A stretch of DNA of 64,000 bases from Auanema rhodensis (GCA_964057225.1 OZ059897.1:21204001-21268000); one strand, 5' to 3'; positions 1 to 10,881 are shown, counted from the stretch's first letter. Numbers and translations: made by a program. The notes: a model not told the origin generated them from the letters alone.

Positions 1-10
1 ACTATACTAC

Positions 11-27
11 ATTGAGAAACGCTCAAT
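11..27. repeat. Small inverted repeat, 6-bp arms, 5-nt loop
   Basis: ATTGAG (11-16) and CTCAAT (22-27) are perfect reverse complements around AAACG. In other monomers the arms change but usually still pair: ATTAAG with CTTAAT is perfect, ATTGAG with CTTAAT has one G.T, ATTGAG with CTTGAT has two wobbles, and ATCGAG with CTTGAT has one. The ATCGAG plus CTTAAT combination (for example 52289, 57552, 59658) has a C.A mismatch. Confidence 0.8.
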
Positions 28-70
28 ACAAAAATTAGTTATGATCGTTTGAAAAATGATGCATTAGTGT

Positions 71-98
71 ATGTTGAGTTTCCATGTACACTCAACAT
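71..98. repeat. Inverted repeat, 9-bp arms, 10-nt loop
   Basis: ATGTTGAGT at 71-79 and ACTCAACAT at 90-98 are perfect reverse complements separated by ten bases. It is present in most monomers. In the D class two linked substitutions, T72C and C96T, turn one pair into C.A and another into G.T, weakening the stem. A monomer at 61764 has the first change without the second. Confidence 0.85.
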
Positions 99-105
99 TG
101 CTTCC

Positions 106-171
106 AAAAACATTTTGACAAAAATTTTTTCGAAAAATTTCGAAATATTTTAGCAAAAAGTAGATGTTTTT
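106..171. other. Run of A- and T-tracts, probable curved DNA
   Basis: A- or T-tracts of four to six bases begin near offsets 106, 120, 125, 133, 143, 155 and 167, spaced roughly one helical turn apart. The block is only about one-fifth G+C and is the most AT-rich part of the unit. Phased A-tracts are known to bend DNA, and such curvature is common in satellites. The curvature is inferred from spacing, not measured. Confidence 0.6.
126..137. repeat. 12-bp palindrome TTTTTCGAAAAA
   Basis: A self-complementary sequence centred on CG (TTCGAA core, 129-134), nearly invariant across the array. Adding one bulged T on the left extends the symmetry to AAATTT flanks. In monomers with G142 a second TTCGAAA lies 10 bp downstream. 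In the copy at 37207 the A-tract just upstream has lost one base; in the copy at 47735 the A/T boundary has shifted by one base. Confidence 0.8.
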
Positions 172-260
172 AGATTCCATTTTTCAAGGCAAAGACGATA
201 GACAATGTTATTCAACGAAAAAATTAATTCTTCAGGGTGAAAATCGAGGATATAAGTGTG

Positions 261-274
261 AACTGATATCAGTT
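261..274. repeat. 14-bp perfect palindrome AACTGATATCAGTT
   Basis: The sequence equals its own reverse complement. It is perfect only in monomers with G265. The common alternative AACTTATATC (T265) has one mismatched pair, AAGTGATATC (G263) another, and AACCTATATC two. A second GATATC follows at 275-280. G265 usually travels with C293, so a perfect palindrome here usually goes with an imperfect downstream dyad. Confidence 0.85.
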
Positions 275-285
275 GATATCTCGGT

Positions 286-343
286 GCATTTTCAAGCTAG
301 CGCAAATCTGATAACACAGATCGACGCAGCTTAAAAATCCGCA
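286..343. repeat. Large imperfect hairpin (58-bp dyad)
   Basis: ATTTTTAAGCT at offsets 288-298 (in T293 monomers) pairs with AGCTTAAAAAT at 328-338. Inside it GCG (300-302) pairs with CGC (325-327) and ATCTG (306-310) with CAGAT (317-321), closing on the loop ATAACA. Outside the main stem GC and GC at 286-287 and 341-342 can also pair past a two-base bulge. This first monomer has C293, which puts one C.A mismatch in the outer stem; most others have T293 and a perfect 11-bp stem. The right arm is almost unchanged across the array; one exception is at 10508 (GCATCTT). The G308 variant breaks the inner stem but creates TGTG/CACA around ATAA. Confidence 0.8.
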
Positions 344-351
344 TCGAATGC

Positions 352-2457
352 ACTATACTACATTGAGAAACGCTTGATACAAAAATTAGTCATGATCGTT
401 TGAAAAATGATGCATTAGTGTATGTTGAGTTTCCATGTACACTCAACATTGCTTCCACAAACATTTTGACAAAAATTTTTTCGAAAAATTTCAGAATAAT
501 TTAGCAAAAAGTAGATGTTTTTAGATTCCTTTTTTCAAGGCAAAGACGATAGACAATGTTATTCAACGAAAAAATTAATTCTTCAGGGTGAAAATCGAGG
601 ATATAAGTGTGAACTTATATCAGTTGATATCTCGGTGCATTTTTAAGCTAGCGCAAATCTGATAACACAGATCGACGCAGCTTAAAAATCCGCATCGAAT
701 GCACTATACTACATTGAGAAACGCTTAATACAAAAATTAGTTATGATCGTTTGAAAAATGATGCATTAGTGTATGTTGAGTTTCCATGTACACTCAACAT
801 TGCTTCCACAAACATTTTGACAAAAATTTTTTCGAAAAATTTCAAAATAATTTAGCGAAAAGTAGATGTTTTTAGATTTCATTTTTCAAGGCAAAGACGA
901 TAGACAATGTTATTCAACGAAAAAATTAATTCTTCAGGGTGAAAATCGAGGATATAAGTGTGAACTGATATCAGTTGATATCTCGGTGCATTTTCAAGCT
1001 AGCGCAAATCTGATAACACAGATCGACGCAGCTTAAAAATCCGCATCAAATGCACTATACTACATTGAGAAACGCTTGATACAAAAATTAGTCATGATCG
1101 TTTGAAAAATGATGCATTAGTGTATGTTGAGTTTCCATGTACACTCAACATTGCTTCCAAAAACACTTTGACAAAAATTTTTTCGAAAAATTTCAGAATA
1201 ATTTAGCAAAAAGTAGATGTTTTTAGATTTCATTTTTCAAGGCAAAGACGATAGACAATGTTATTCAACGAAAAAATTAATTCTTCAGGGTGAAAATCGA
1301 GGATATAAGTGTGAACTGATATCAGTTGATATCTCGGTGCATTTTCAAGCTAGCGCAAATCTGATAACACAGATCGACGCAGCTTAAAAATCCGCATCGA
1401 ATGCACTATACTACATTGAGAAACGCTCAATACAAAAATTAGTTATGATCGTTTGAAAAATGATGCATTAGTGTATGTTGAGTTTCCATGTACACTCAAC
1501 ATTGCTTCCAAAAACATTTTGACAAAAATTTTTTCGAAAAATTTCAGAATAATTTAGCAAAAAGTAGATGTTTTTAGATTTCATTTTTCAAGGCAAAGAC
1601 GATAGACAATGTTATTCAACGAAAAAATTGATTCTTCAGGGTGAAAATCGAGGATATAAGTGTGAACTGATATCAGTTGATATCTCGGTGCATTTTCAAG
1701 CTAGCGCAAATCTGATAACACAGATCGACGCAGCTTAAAAATCCGCATCAAATGCACTATACTACATTGAGAAAAGCTTAATACAAAAATTAGTTATGAT
1801 CGTTTGAAAAATGATGCATTAGTGTATGTTGAGTTTCCATGTACACTCAACATTGCTTCCACAAACATTTTGACAAAAATTTTTTCGAAAAATTTCAAAA
1901 TAATTTTGCAAAAAGTAGATGTTTTTAGATTTCATTTTTCAAGGCAAAGACGATAGACAATGTTATTCAACGAAAAAATTAATTCTTCAGGGTGAAAATC
2001 GAGGATATAAGTGTGAACTGATATCAGTTGATATCTCGGTGCATTTTCAAGCTAGCGCAAATCTGATAACACAGATCGACGCAGCTTAAAAATCCGCATC
2101 AAATGCACTATACTACATTGAGAAACGCTTGATACAAAAATTAGTCATGATCGTTTGAAAAATGATGCATTAGTGTATGTTGAGTTTCCATGTACACTCA
2201 ACATTGCTTCCACAAACATTTTGACAAAAATTTTTTCGAAAAATTTCAAAATAATTTAGCAAAAAGTAGATGTTTTTAGATTCCTTTTTTCAAGGCAAAG
2301 ACGATAGACAATGTTATTCAACGAAAAAATTAATTCTTCAGGGTGAAAATCGAGGATATAAGTGTGAACTTATATCAGTTGATATCTCGGTGCATTTTTA
2401 AGCTAGCGCAAATCTGATAACACAGATCGACGCAGCTTAAAAATCCGCATCGAATGC
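352..2457 (+). repeat. 6-monomer higher-order repeat, copy 1 (2106 bp)
   Basis: Six distinct monomers in order: R with G143; CTTAAT with TAGCGAAAAG (G155) and A346; C40 with CACTTTG; CTCAAT with ATTGATTC and A346; H-class with AAGCTT and TTTTGC; and R with ATTCCT. The next six monomers repeat the same order and the same rare variants, so the duplicated unit is six monomers, not one. Confidence 0.93.
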
Positions 2458-4563
2458 ACTATACTACATTGAGAAACGCTTGATACAAAAATTAGTCATG
2501 ATCGTTTGAAAAATGATGCATTAGTGTATGTTGAGTTTCCATGTACACTCAACATTGCTTCCACAAACATTTTGACAAAAATTTTTTCGAAAAATTTCAG
2601 AATAATTTAGCAAAAAGTAGATGTTTTTAGATTCCTTTTTTCAAGGCAAAGACGATAGACAATGTTATTCAACGAAAAAATTAATTCTTCAGGGTGAAAA
2701 TCGAGGATATAAGTGTGAACTTATATCAGTTGATATCTCGGTGCATTTTTAAGCTAGCGCAAATCTGATAACACAGATCGACGCAGCTTAAAAATCCGCA
2801 TCGAATGCACTATACTACATTGAGAAACGCTTAATACAAAAATTAGTTATGATCGTTTGAAAAATGATGCATTAGTGTATGTTGAGTTTCCATGTACACT
2901 CAACATTGCTTCCACAAACATTTTGACAAAAATTTTTTCGAAAAATTTCAAAATAATTTAGCGAAAAGTAGATGTTTTTAGATTTCATTTTTCAAGGCGA
3001 AGACGATAGACAATGTTATTCAACGAAAAAATTAATTCTTCAGGGTGAAAATCGAGGATATAAGTGTGAACTGATATCAGTTGATATCTCGGTGCATTTT
3101 CAAGCTAGCGCAAATCTGATAACACAGATCGACGCAGCTTAAAAATCCGCATCAAATGCACTATACTACATTGAGAAACGCTTGATACAAAAATTAGTCA
3201 TGATCGTTTGAAAAATGATGCATTAGTGTATGTTGAGTTTCCATGTACACTCAACATTGCTTCCAAAAACACTTTGACAAAAATTTTTTCGAAAAATTTC
3301 AGAATAATTTAGCAAAAAGTAGATGTTTTTAGATTTCATTTTTCAAGGCAAAGACGATAGACAATGTTATTCAACGAAAAAATTAATTCTTCAGGGTGAA
3401 AATCGAGGATATAAGTGTGAACTGATATCAGTTGATATCTCGGTGCATTTTCAAGCTAGCGCAAATCTGATAACACAGATCGACGCAGCTTAAAAATTCG
3501 CATCGAATGCACTATACTACATTGAGAAACGCTCAATACAAAAATTAGTTATGATCGTTTGAAAAATGATGCATTAGTGTATGTTGAGTTTCCATGTACA
3601 CTCAACATTGCTTCCAAAAACATTTTGACAAAAATTTTTTCGAAAAATTTCAGAATAATTTAGCAAAAAGTAGATGTTTTTAGATTTCATTTTTCAAGGC
3701 AAAGACGATAGACAATGTTATTCAACGAAAAAATTGATTCTTCAGGGTGAAAATCGAGGATATAAGTGTGAACTGATATCAGTTGATATCTCGGTGCATT
3801 TTCAAGCTAGCGCAAATCTGATAACACAGATCGACGCAGCTTAAAAATCCGCATCAAATGCACTATACTACATTGAGAAAAGCTTAATACAAAAATTAGT
3901 TATGATCGTTTGAAAAATGATGCATTAGTGTATGTTGAGTTTCCATGTACACTCAACATTGCTTCCACAAACATTTTGACAAAAATTTTTTCGAAAAATT
4001 TCAAAATAATTTTGCAAAAAGTAGATGTTTTTAGATTTCATTTTTCAAGGCAAAGACGATAGACAATGTTATTCAACGAAAAAATTAATTCTTCAGGGTG
4101 AAAATCGAGGATATAAGTGTGAACTGATATCAGTTGATATCTCGGTGCATTTTCAAGCTAGCGCAAATCTGATAACACAGATCGACGCAGCTTAAAAATC
4201 CGCATCAAATGCACTATACTACATTGAGAAACGCTTGATACAAAAATTAGTCATGATCGTTTGAAAAATGATGCATTAGTGTATGTTGAGTTTCCATGTA
4301 CACTCAACATTGCTTCCACAAACATTTTGACAAAAATTTTTTCGAAAAATTTCAAAATAATTTAGCAAAAAGTAGATGTTTTTAGATTCCTTTTTTCAAG
4401 GCAAAGACGATAGACAATGTTATTCAACGAAAAAATTAATTCTTCAGGGTGAAAATCGAGGATATAAGTGTGAACTTATATCAGTTGATATCTCGGTGCA
4501 TTTTTAAGCTAGCGCAAATCTGATAACACAGATCGACGCAGCTTAAAAATCCGCATCGAATGC
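2458..4563 (+). repeat. 6-monomer higher-order repeat, copy 2 (2106 bp)
   Basis: Monomer-by-monomer copy of 352-2457, sharing the rare markers CACTTTG, ATTGATTC, TAGCGAAAAG and TTTTGC. I noticed only two differences: GGCGAAGACG in the second unit near 2999 and AAATTCGC near 3498. The near identity suggests a recent event. The monomer at 4564 departs from the pattern, so there are only two copies here. Confidence 0.92.
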
Positions 4564-4914
4564 ACTATACTACATTGAGAAACGCTTGATACAAAAATTA
4601 GTTATGATCGTTTGAAAAATGATGCATTAGTGTATGTTGAGTTTCCATGTACACTCAACATTGCTTCCAAAAACATTTTGACAAAAATTTTTTCGAAAAA
4701 TTTCAGAATAATTTAGCAAAAAGTAGATGTTTTTAGATTTCATTTTTCAAGGCAAAGACGATAGACAATGTTATTCAACGAAAAAATTAATTCTTCAGGG
4801 TGAAAATCGAGGATATAAGTGTGAACTTATATCAGTTGATATCTCGGTGCATTTTTAAGCTAGCGCAAATCTGATAACACAGATCGACGCAGCTTAAAAA
4901 TCCGCATCGAATGC

Positions 4915-6318
4915 ACTATACTACATTGAGAAACGCTTGATACAAAAATTAGTCATGATCGTTTGAAAAATGATGCATTAGTGTATGTTGAGTTTCCATG
5001 TACACTCAACATTGCTTCCACAAACATTTTGACAAAAATTTTTTCGAAAAATTTCAAAATAATTTAGCAAAAAGTAGATGTTTTTAGATTCCTTTTTTCA
5101 AGGCAAAGACGATAGACAATGTTATTCAACGAAAAAATTAATTCTTCAGGGTGAAAATCGAGGATATAAGTGTGAACTTATATCAGTTGATATCTCGGTG
5201 CATTTTTAAGCTGGCGCAAATCTGATAACACAGATCGACGCAGCTTAAAAATCCGCATCGAATGCACTATACTACATTGAGAAACGCTTGATACAAAAAT
5301 TAGTTATGATCGTTTGAAAAATGATGCATTAGTGTACGTTGAGTTTCCATGTACACTCAATATTGCTTCCAAAAACATTTTGACAAAAATTTTTTCGAAA
5401 AATTTCAAAATAATTTAGCAAAAAGTAGATGTTTTTAGATTCCTTTTTTCAAAGCAAAGACGATAGACAATGTTATTCAACGAAAAAATTAATTCTTCAG
5501 GGTGAAAATCGAGGATATAAGTGTAAACTTATATCAGTTGATATCTCGGTGCATTTTTAAGCTAGCGCAAATCTGATAACACAGATCGACGCAGCTTAAA
5601 AATCCGCATCGAATGCACTATACTACATTGAGAAACGCTTGATACAAAAATTAGTCATGATCGTTTGAAAAATGATGCATTAGTGTATGTTGAGTTTCCA
5701 TGTACACTCAACATTGCTTCCACAAACATTTTGACAAAAATTTTTTCGAAAAATTTCAAAATAATTTAGCAAAAAGTAGATGTTTTTAGATTCCTTTTTT
5801 CAAGGCAAAGACGATAGACAATGTTATTCAACGAAAAAATTAATTCTTCAGGGTGAAAATCGAGGATATAAGTGTGAACTTATATCAGTTGATATCTCGG
5901 TGCATTTTTAAGCTGGCGCAAATCTGATAACACAGATCGACGCAGCTTAAAAATCCGCATCGAATGCACTATACTACATTGAGAAACGCTTGATACAAAA
6001 ATTAGTTATGATCGTTTGAAAAATGATGCATTAGTGTACGTTGAGTTTCCATGTACACTCAATATTGCTTCCAAAAACATTTTGACAAAAATTTTTTCGA
6101 AAAATTTCAAAATAATTTAGCAAAAAGTAGATGTTTTTAGATTCCTTTTTTCAAAGCAAAGACGATAGACAATGTTATTCAACGAAAAAATTAATTCTTC
6201 AGGGTGAAAATCGAGGATATAAGTGTAAACTTATATCAGTTGATATCTCGGTGCATTTTTAAGCTAGCGCAAATCTGATAACACAGATCGACGCAGCTTA
6301 AAAATCCGCATCGAATGC
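4915..6318 (+). repeat. Tandem duplication of a 702-bp dimer
   Basis: Two adjacent copies (4915-5616 and 5617-6318) of an R-ggc monomer followed by a D monomer. I saw no difference between the copies on reading. The D copy at 5266 is unusual in not being followed by an N monomer, which marks the duplication junction. Confidence 0.85.
5266..5616 (+). repeat. Representative D-class monomer
   Basis: D monomers share TACGTTGAG (C72), CTCAATATT (T96), TTCCTTTTTTCAAAGC (T179, A188) and GTGTAAACTT (A260, T265). I count 18 between 5266 and 30888 (starts 5266, 5968, 7372, 8074, 10882, 11584, 12286, 12637, 13339, 14743, 15445, 17200, 19657, 21412, 26677, 28432, 29134, 30538). Sixteen of these are followed by an N monomer, and seventeen are preceded by a monomer with G299. 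After 37.9 kb a reduced form keeps C72 and T96 but lacks A188 and A260. Confidence 0.9.
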
Positions 6319-6669
6319 ACTATACTAAATTGAGAAACGCTTGATACAAAAATTAGTTATGATCGTTTGAAAAATGATGCATTAGTGTATGTTGAGTTTC
6401 CATGTACACTCAACATTGCTTCCAAAAACATTTTGACAAAAATTTTTTCGAAAAATTTCAAAATAATTTAGCAAAAAGTAGATGTTTTTAGATTCCATTT
6501 TTCAAGGCAAAGACGATAGACAATGTTATTCAACGAAAAAATTAATTCTTCAGGGTGAAAATCGAGGATATAAGTGTGAACTTATATCAGTTGATATCTC
6601 GGTGCATTTTTAAGCTAGCGCAAATCTGATAACACAGATCGACGCAGCTTAAAAATCCGCATCGAATGC
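6319..6669 (+). repeat. Representative N-class monomer
   Basis: N monomers begin ACTATACTAAATTGAG (A10) and usually have ATTCCATTTTT with T265 and T293. I count 18 left of 46 kb plus two outliers at 46682 and 48430. Each of the first 18 follows a monomer whose tail carries A188 and A260, so A10 marks a two-monomer haplotype that crosses the unit boundary. N monomers ending in GCTGG lead to another D; those ending in GCTAG lead mainly to an ATTAAG monomer. Confidence 0.9.
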
Positions 6670-8775
6670 ACTATACTACATTGAGAAACGCTTGATACAA
6701 AAATTAGTTATGATCGTTTGAAAAATGATGCATTAGTGTATGTTGAGTTTCCATGTACACTCAACATTGCTTCCAAAAACATTTTGACAAAAATTTTTTC
6801 GAAAAATTTCAGAATAATTTAGCAAAAAGTAGACGTTTTTAGATTTCATTTTTCAAGGCAAAGACGATAGACAATGTTATTCAACGAAAAAATTAATTCT
6901 TCAGGGTGAAAATCGAGGATATAAGTGTGAACTTATATCAGTTGATATCTCGGTGCATTTTTAAGCTAGCGCAAATCTGATAACACAGATCGACGCAGCT
7001 TAAAAATCCGCATCGAATGCACTATACTACATTGAGAAACGCTTGATACAAAAATTAGTCATGATCGTTTGAAAAATGATGCATTAGTGTATGTTGAGTT
7101 TCCATGTACACTCAACATTGCTTCCACAAACATTTTGACAAAAATTTTTTCGAAAAATTTCAAAATAATTTAGCAAAAAGTAGATGTTTTTAGATTCCTT
7201 TTTTCAAGGCAAAGACGATAGACAATGTTATTCAACGAAAAAATTAATTCTTCAGGGTGAAAATCGAGGATATAAGTGTGAACTTATATCAGTTGATATC
7301 TCGGTGCATTTTTAAGCTGGCGCAAATCTGATAACACAGATCGACGCAGCTTAAAAATCCGCATCGAATGCACTATACTACATTGAGAAACGCTTGATAC
7401 AAAAATTAGTTATGATCGTTTGAAAAATGATGCATTAGTGTACGTTGAGTTTCCATGTACACTCAATATTGCTTCCAAAAACATTTTGACAAAAATTTTT
7501 TCGAAAAATTTCAAAATAATTTAGCAAAAAGTAGATGTTTTTAGATTCCTTTTTTCAAAGCAAAGACGATAGACAATGTTATTCAACGAAAAAATTAATT
7601 CTTCAGGGTGAAAATCGAGGATATAAGTGTAAACTTATATCAGTTGATATCTCGGTGCATTTTTAAGCTAGCGCAAATCTGATAACACAGATCGACGCAG
7701 CTTAAAAATCCGCATCGAATGCACTATACTAAATTGAGAAACGCTTGATACAAAAATTAGTTATGATCGTTTGAAAAATGATGCATTAGTGTATGTTGAG
7801 TTTCCATGTACACTCAACATTGCTTCCAAAAACATTTTGACAAAAATTTTTTCGAAAAATTTCAAAATAATTTAGCAAAAAGTATATGTTTTTAGATTTC
7901 ATTTTTCAAGGCAAAGACGATAGACAATGTTATTCAACGAAAAAATTAATTCTTCAGGGTGAAAATCGAGGATATAAGTGTGAACTTATATCAGTTGATA
8001 TCTCGGTGCATTTTTAAGCTGGCGCAAATCTGATAACACAGATCGACGCAGCTTAAAAATCCGCATCGAATGCACTATACTACATTGAGAAACGCTTGAT
8101 ACAAAAATTAGTTATGATCGTTTGAAAAATGATGCATTAGTGTACGTTGAGTTTCCATGTACACTCAATATTGCTTCCAAAAACATTTTGACAAAAATTT
8201 TTTCGAAAAATTTCGAAATAATTTAGCAAAAAGTAGATGTTTTTAGATTCCTTTTTTCAAAGCAAAGACGATAGACAATGTTATTCAACGAAAAAATTAA
8301 TTCTTCAGGGTGAAAATCGAGGATATAAGTGTAAACTTATATCAGTTGATATCTCGGTGCATTTTTAAGCTAGCGCAAATCTGATAACACAGATCGACGC
8401 AGCTTAAAAATCCGCATCGAATGCACTATACTAAATTGAGAAACGCTTGATACAAAAATTAGTTATGATCGTTTGAAAAATGATGCATTAGTGTATGTTG
8501 AGTTTCCATGTACACTCAACATTGCTTCCAAAAACATTTTGACAAAAATTTTTTCGAAAACTTTCAAAATAATTTAGCAAAAAGTAGATGTTTTTAGATT
8601 CCATTTTTCAAGGCAAAGACGATAGACAATGTTATTCAACGAAAAAATTAATTCTTCAGGGTGAAAATCGAGGATATAAGTGTGAACTTATATCAGTTGA
8701 TATCTCGGTGCATTTTTAAGCTAGCGCAAATCTGATAACACAGATCGACGCAGCTTAAAAATCCGCATCAAATGC

Positions 8776-9126
8776 ACTATACTACATTGAGAAAAGCTTA
8801 ATACAAAAATTAGTTATGATCGTTTGAAAAATGATGCATTAGTGTATGTTGAGTTTCCATGTACACTCAACATTGCTTCCACAAACATTTTGACAAAAAT
8901 TTTTTCGAAAAATTTCAAAATAATTTTGCAAAAAGTAGATGTTTTTAGATTTCATTTTTCAAGGCAAAGACGATAGACAATGTTATTCAACGAAAAAATT
9001 AATTCTTCAGGGTGAAAATCGAGGATATAAGTGTGAACTGATATCAGTTGATATCTCGGTGCATTTTCAAGCTAGCGCAAATCTGATAACACAGATCGAC
9101 GCAGCTTAAAAATCCGCATCAAATGC
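8776..9126 (+). repeat. Representative H-class monomer
   Basis: The C20A change creates AAGCTT inside GAAAAGCTTAATAC. Full H monomers also have C107, T152 (TTTTGC), T177, G265, C293 and A346. Copies start at 1756, 3862, 8776, 18253, 23167 and 24922; 22465 has only the head. Nearly all follow a monomer ending GCATCAAATG (A346), another marker linked across the unit boundary. The class is confined to the first 25.3 kb. Confidence 0.88.
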
Positions 9127-10881
9127 ACTATACTACATTGAGAAACGCTTGATACAAAAATTAGTCATGATCGTTTGAAAAATGATGCATTAGTGTATGT
9201 TGAGTTTCCATGTACACTCAACATTGCTTCCACAAACATTTTGACAAAAATTTTTTCGAAAAATTTCAAAATAATTTAGCAAAAAGTAGATGTTTTTAGA
9301 TTCCTTTTTTCAAGGCAAAGACGATAGACAATGTTATTCAACGAAAAAATTAATTCTTCAGGGTGAAAATCGAGGATATAAGTGTGAACTTATATCAGTT
9401 GATATCTCGGTGCATTTTCAAGCTAGCGCAAATCTGATAACACAGATCGACGCAGCTTAAAAATCCGCATCAAATGCACTATACTACATTGAGAAACGCT
9501 TGATACAAAAATTAGTCATGATCGTTTGAAAAATGATGCATTAGTGTATGTTGAGTTTCCATGTACACTCAACATTGCTTCCACAAACATTTTGACAAAA
9601 ATTTTTTCGAAAAATTTCAAAATAATTTAGCAAAAAGTAGATGTTTTTAGATTCCTTTTTTCAAGGCAAAGACGATAGACAATGTTATTCAACGAAAAAA
9701 TTAATTCTTCAGGGTGAAAATCGAGGATATAAGTGTGAACTTATATCAGTTGATATCTCGGTGCATTTTCAAGCTAGCGCAAATCTGATAACACAGATCG
9801 ACGCAGCTTAAAAATCCGCATCGAATGCACTATACTACATTGAGAAACGCTTAATACAAAAATTAGTTATGATCGTTTGAAAAATGATGCATTAGTGTAT
9901 GTTGAGTTTCCATGTACACTCAACATTGCTTCCACAAACATTTTGACAAAAATTTTTTCGAAAAATTTCAAAATAATTTTGCAAAAAGTAGATGTTTTTA
10001 GATTTCATTTTTCAAGGCAAAGACGATAGACAATGTTATTCAACGAAAAAATTAATTCTTCAGGGTGAAAATCGAGGATATAAGTGTGAACTGATATCAG
10101 TTGATATCTCGGTGCATTTTCAAGCTAGCGCAAATCTGATAACACAGATCGACGCAGCTTAAAAATCCGCATCAAATGCACTATACTATATTGAGAAACG
10201 CTTGATACAAAAATTAGTCATGATCGTTTGAAAAATGATGCATTAGTGTATGTTGAGTTTCCATGTACACTCAACATTGCTTCCACAAACATTTTGACAA
10301 AAATTTTTTCGAAAAATTTCAAAATAATTTAGCAAAAAGTAGATGTTTTTAGATTCCTTTTTTCAAGGCAAAGACGATAGACAATGTTATTCAACGAAAA
10401 AATTAATTCTTCAGGGTGAAAATCGAGGATATAAGTGTGAACTTATATCAGTTGATATCTCGGTGCATTTTCAAGCTAGCGCAAATCTGATAACACAGAT
10501 CGACGCATCTTAAAAATCCGCATCAAATGCACTATACTACATTGAGAAACGCTTGATACAAAAATTAGTCATGATCGTTTGAAAAATGATGCATTAGTGT
10601 ATGTTGAGTTTCCATGTACACTCAACATTGCTTCCACAAACATTTTGACAAAAATTTTTTCGAAAAATTTCAAAATAATTTAGCAAAAAGTAGATGTTTT
10701 TAGATTCCTTTTTTCAAGGCAAAGACGATAGACAATGTTATTCAACGAAAAAATTAATTCTTCAGGGTGAAAATCGAGGATATAAGTGTGAACTTATATC
10801 AGTTGATATCTCGGTGCATTTTTAAGCTGGCGCAAATCTGATAACACAGATCGACGCAGCTTAAAAATCCGCATCGAATGC
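8776..10881 (+). repeat. H/R block
   Basis: Order: 8776 H (GAAAAGCTTAAT, ACAAAC, TTTTGC, A346); 9127 and 9478 R with C293; 9829 CTTAAT with TTTTGC but without A20; 10180 R with the private start ACTATATTGAG and GCATCTT; 10531 R with G299. The H-R-R order resembles 1756-2457 and the blocks at 18253, 23167 and 24922, so the same ancestral segment has been dispersed along the array. Confidence 0.85.

Larger units (their letters stand above)
1..351 (+). repeat. First monomer, used as the offset reference
   Basis: This copy defines the offsets used throughout. Landmarks are a short stem at 11-27, an ATGCAT site at 59-64, an inverted repeat at 71-98, an A/T-tract block at 106-171, paired GATATC sites at 265-270 and 275-280, a GCTAGC site at 296-301 and a large dyad at 286-343. 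It carries CTCAAT at 22-27, G142, T148, G265 and C293. T148 was noticed in no other copy. The CTCAAT form recurs only near 1405 and 3511, so this copy is related to the repeated 6-mer immediately downstream but is not a member of it. The start at ACTATAC is a convention; no sequence feature shows a biological unit boundary. Confidence 0.95.
4564..8775 (+). repeat. Mixed block of g143, R, D and N monomers
   Basis: Order by start: 4564 g143, 4915 R-ggc, 5266 D, 5617 R-ggc, 5968 D, 6319 N, 6670 g143, 7021 R-ggc, 7372 D, 7723 N-ggc, 8074 D, 8425 N. The pair 4915-5616 reappears as 5617-6318, and the trio 4564-5616 reappears as 6670-7722. Several copies carry private changes, such as AGACGTTTTT in the unit at 6670, AGTATATG at 7723 and AAAACTTTC at 8425. 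Confidence 0.88.

Noticed and set aside
129-146. CENP-B box-like motif near TTCGAAAAATTTCG
   Set aside because: The TTCG start and an A at the expected place are present, but the CGGG part of the box is missing in all forms seen.
255-300. Promoter or transcription-factor site around the GATATC pair
   Set aside because: The palindromes are real, but nothing links them to a gene, and AT-rich satellite gives TATA-like strings by chance.
164-334. ATG-started 56-codon open frame repeated in register in many monomers
   Set aside because: It is open to offset 334 only when C293 is present; the commoner T293 puts a stop at 293-295, and T185 in the right subfamily puts one at 185-187. Frame-shifting deletions occur without compensation. 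It looks like a chance frame repeated by the satellite.
1-351. Monomer built from two half-length repeats (about 175 bp)
   Set aside because: Comparing the halves by eye gave only short AT-rich matches such as TTCGAAA and AACGAAA; no sustained similarity was visible.
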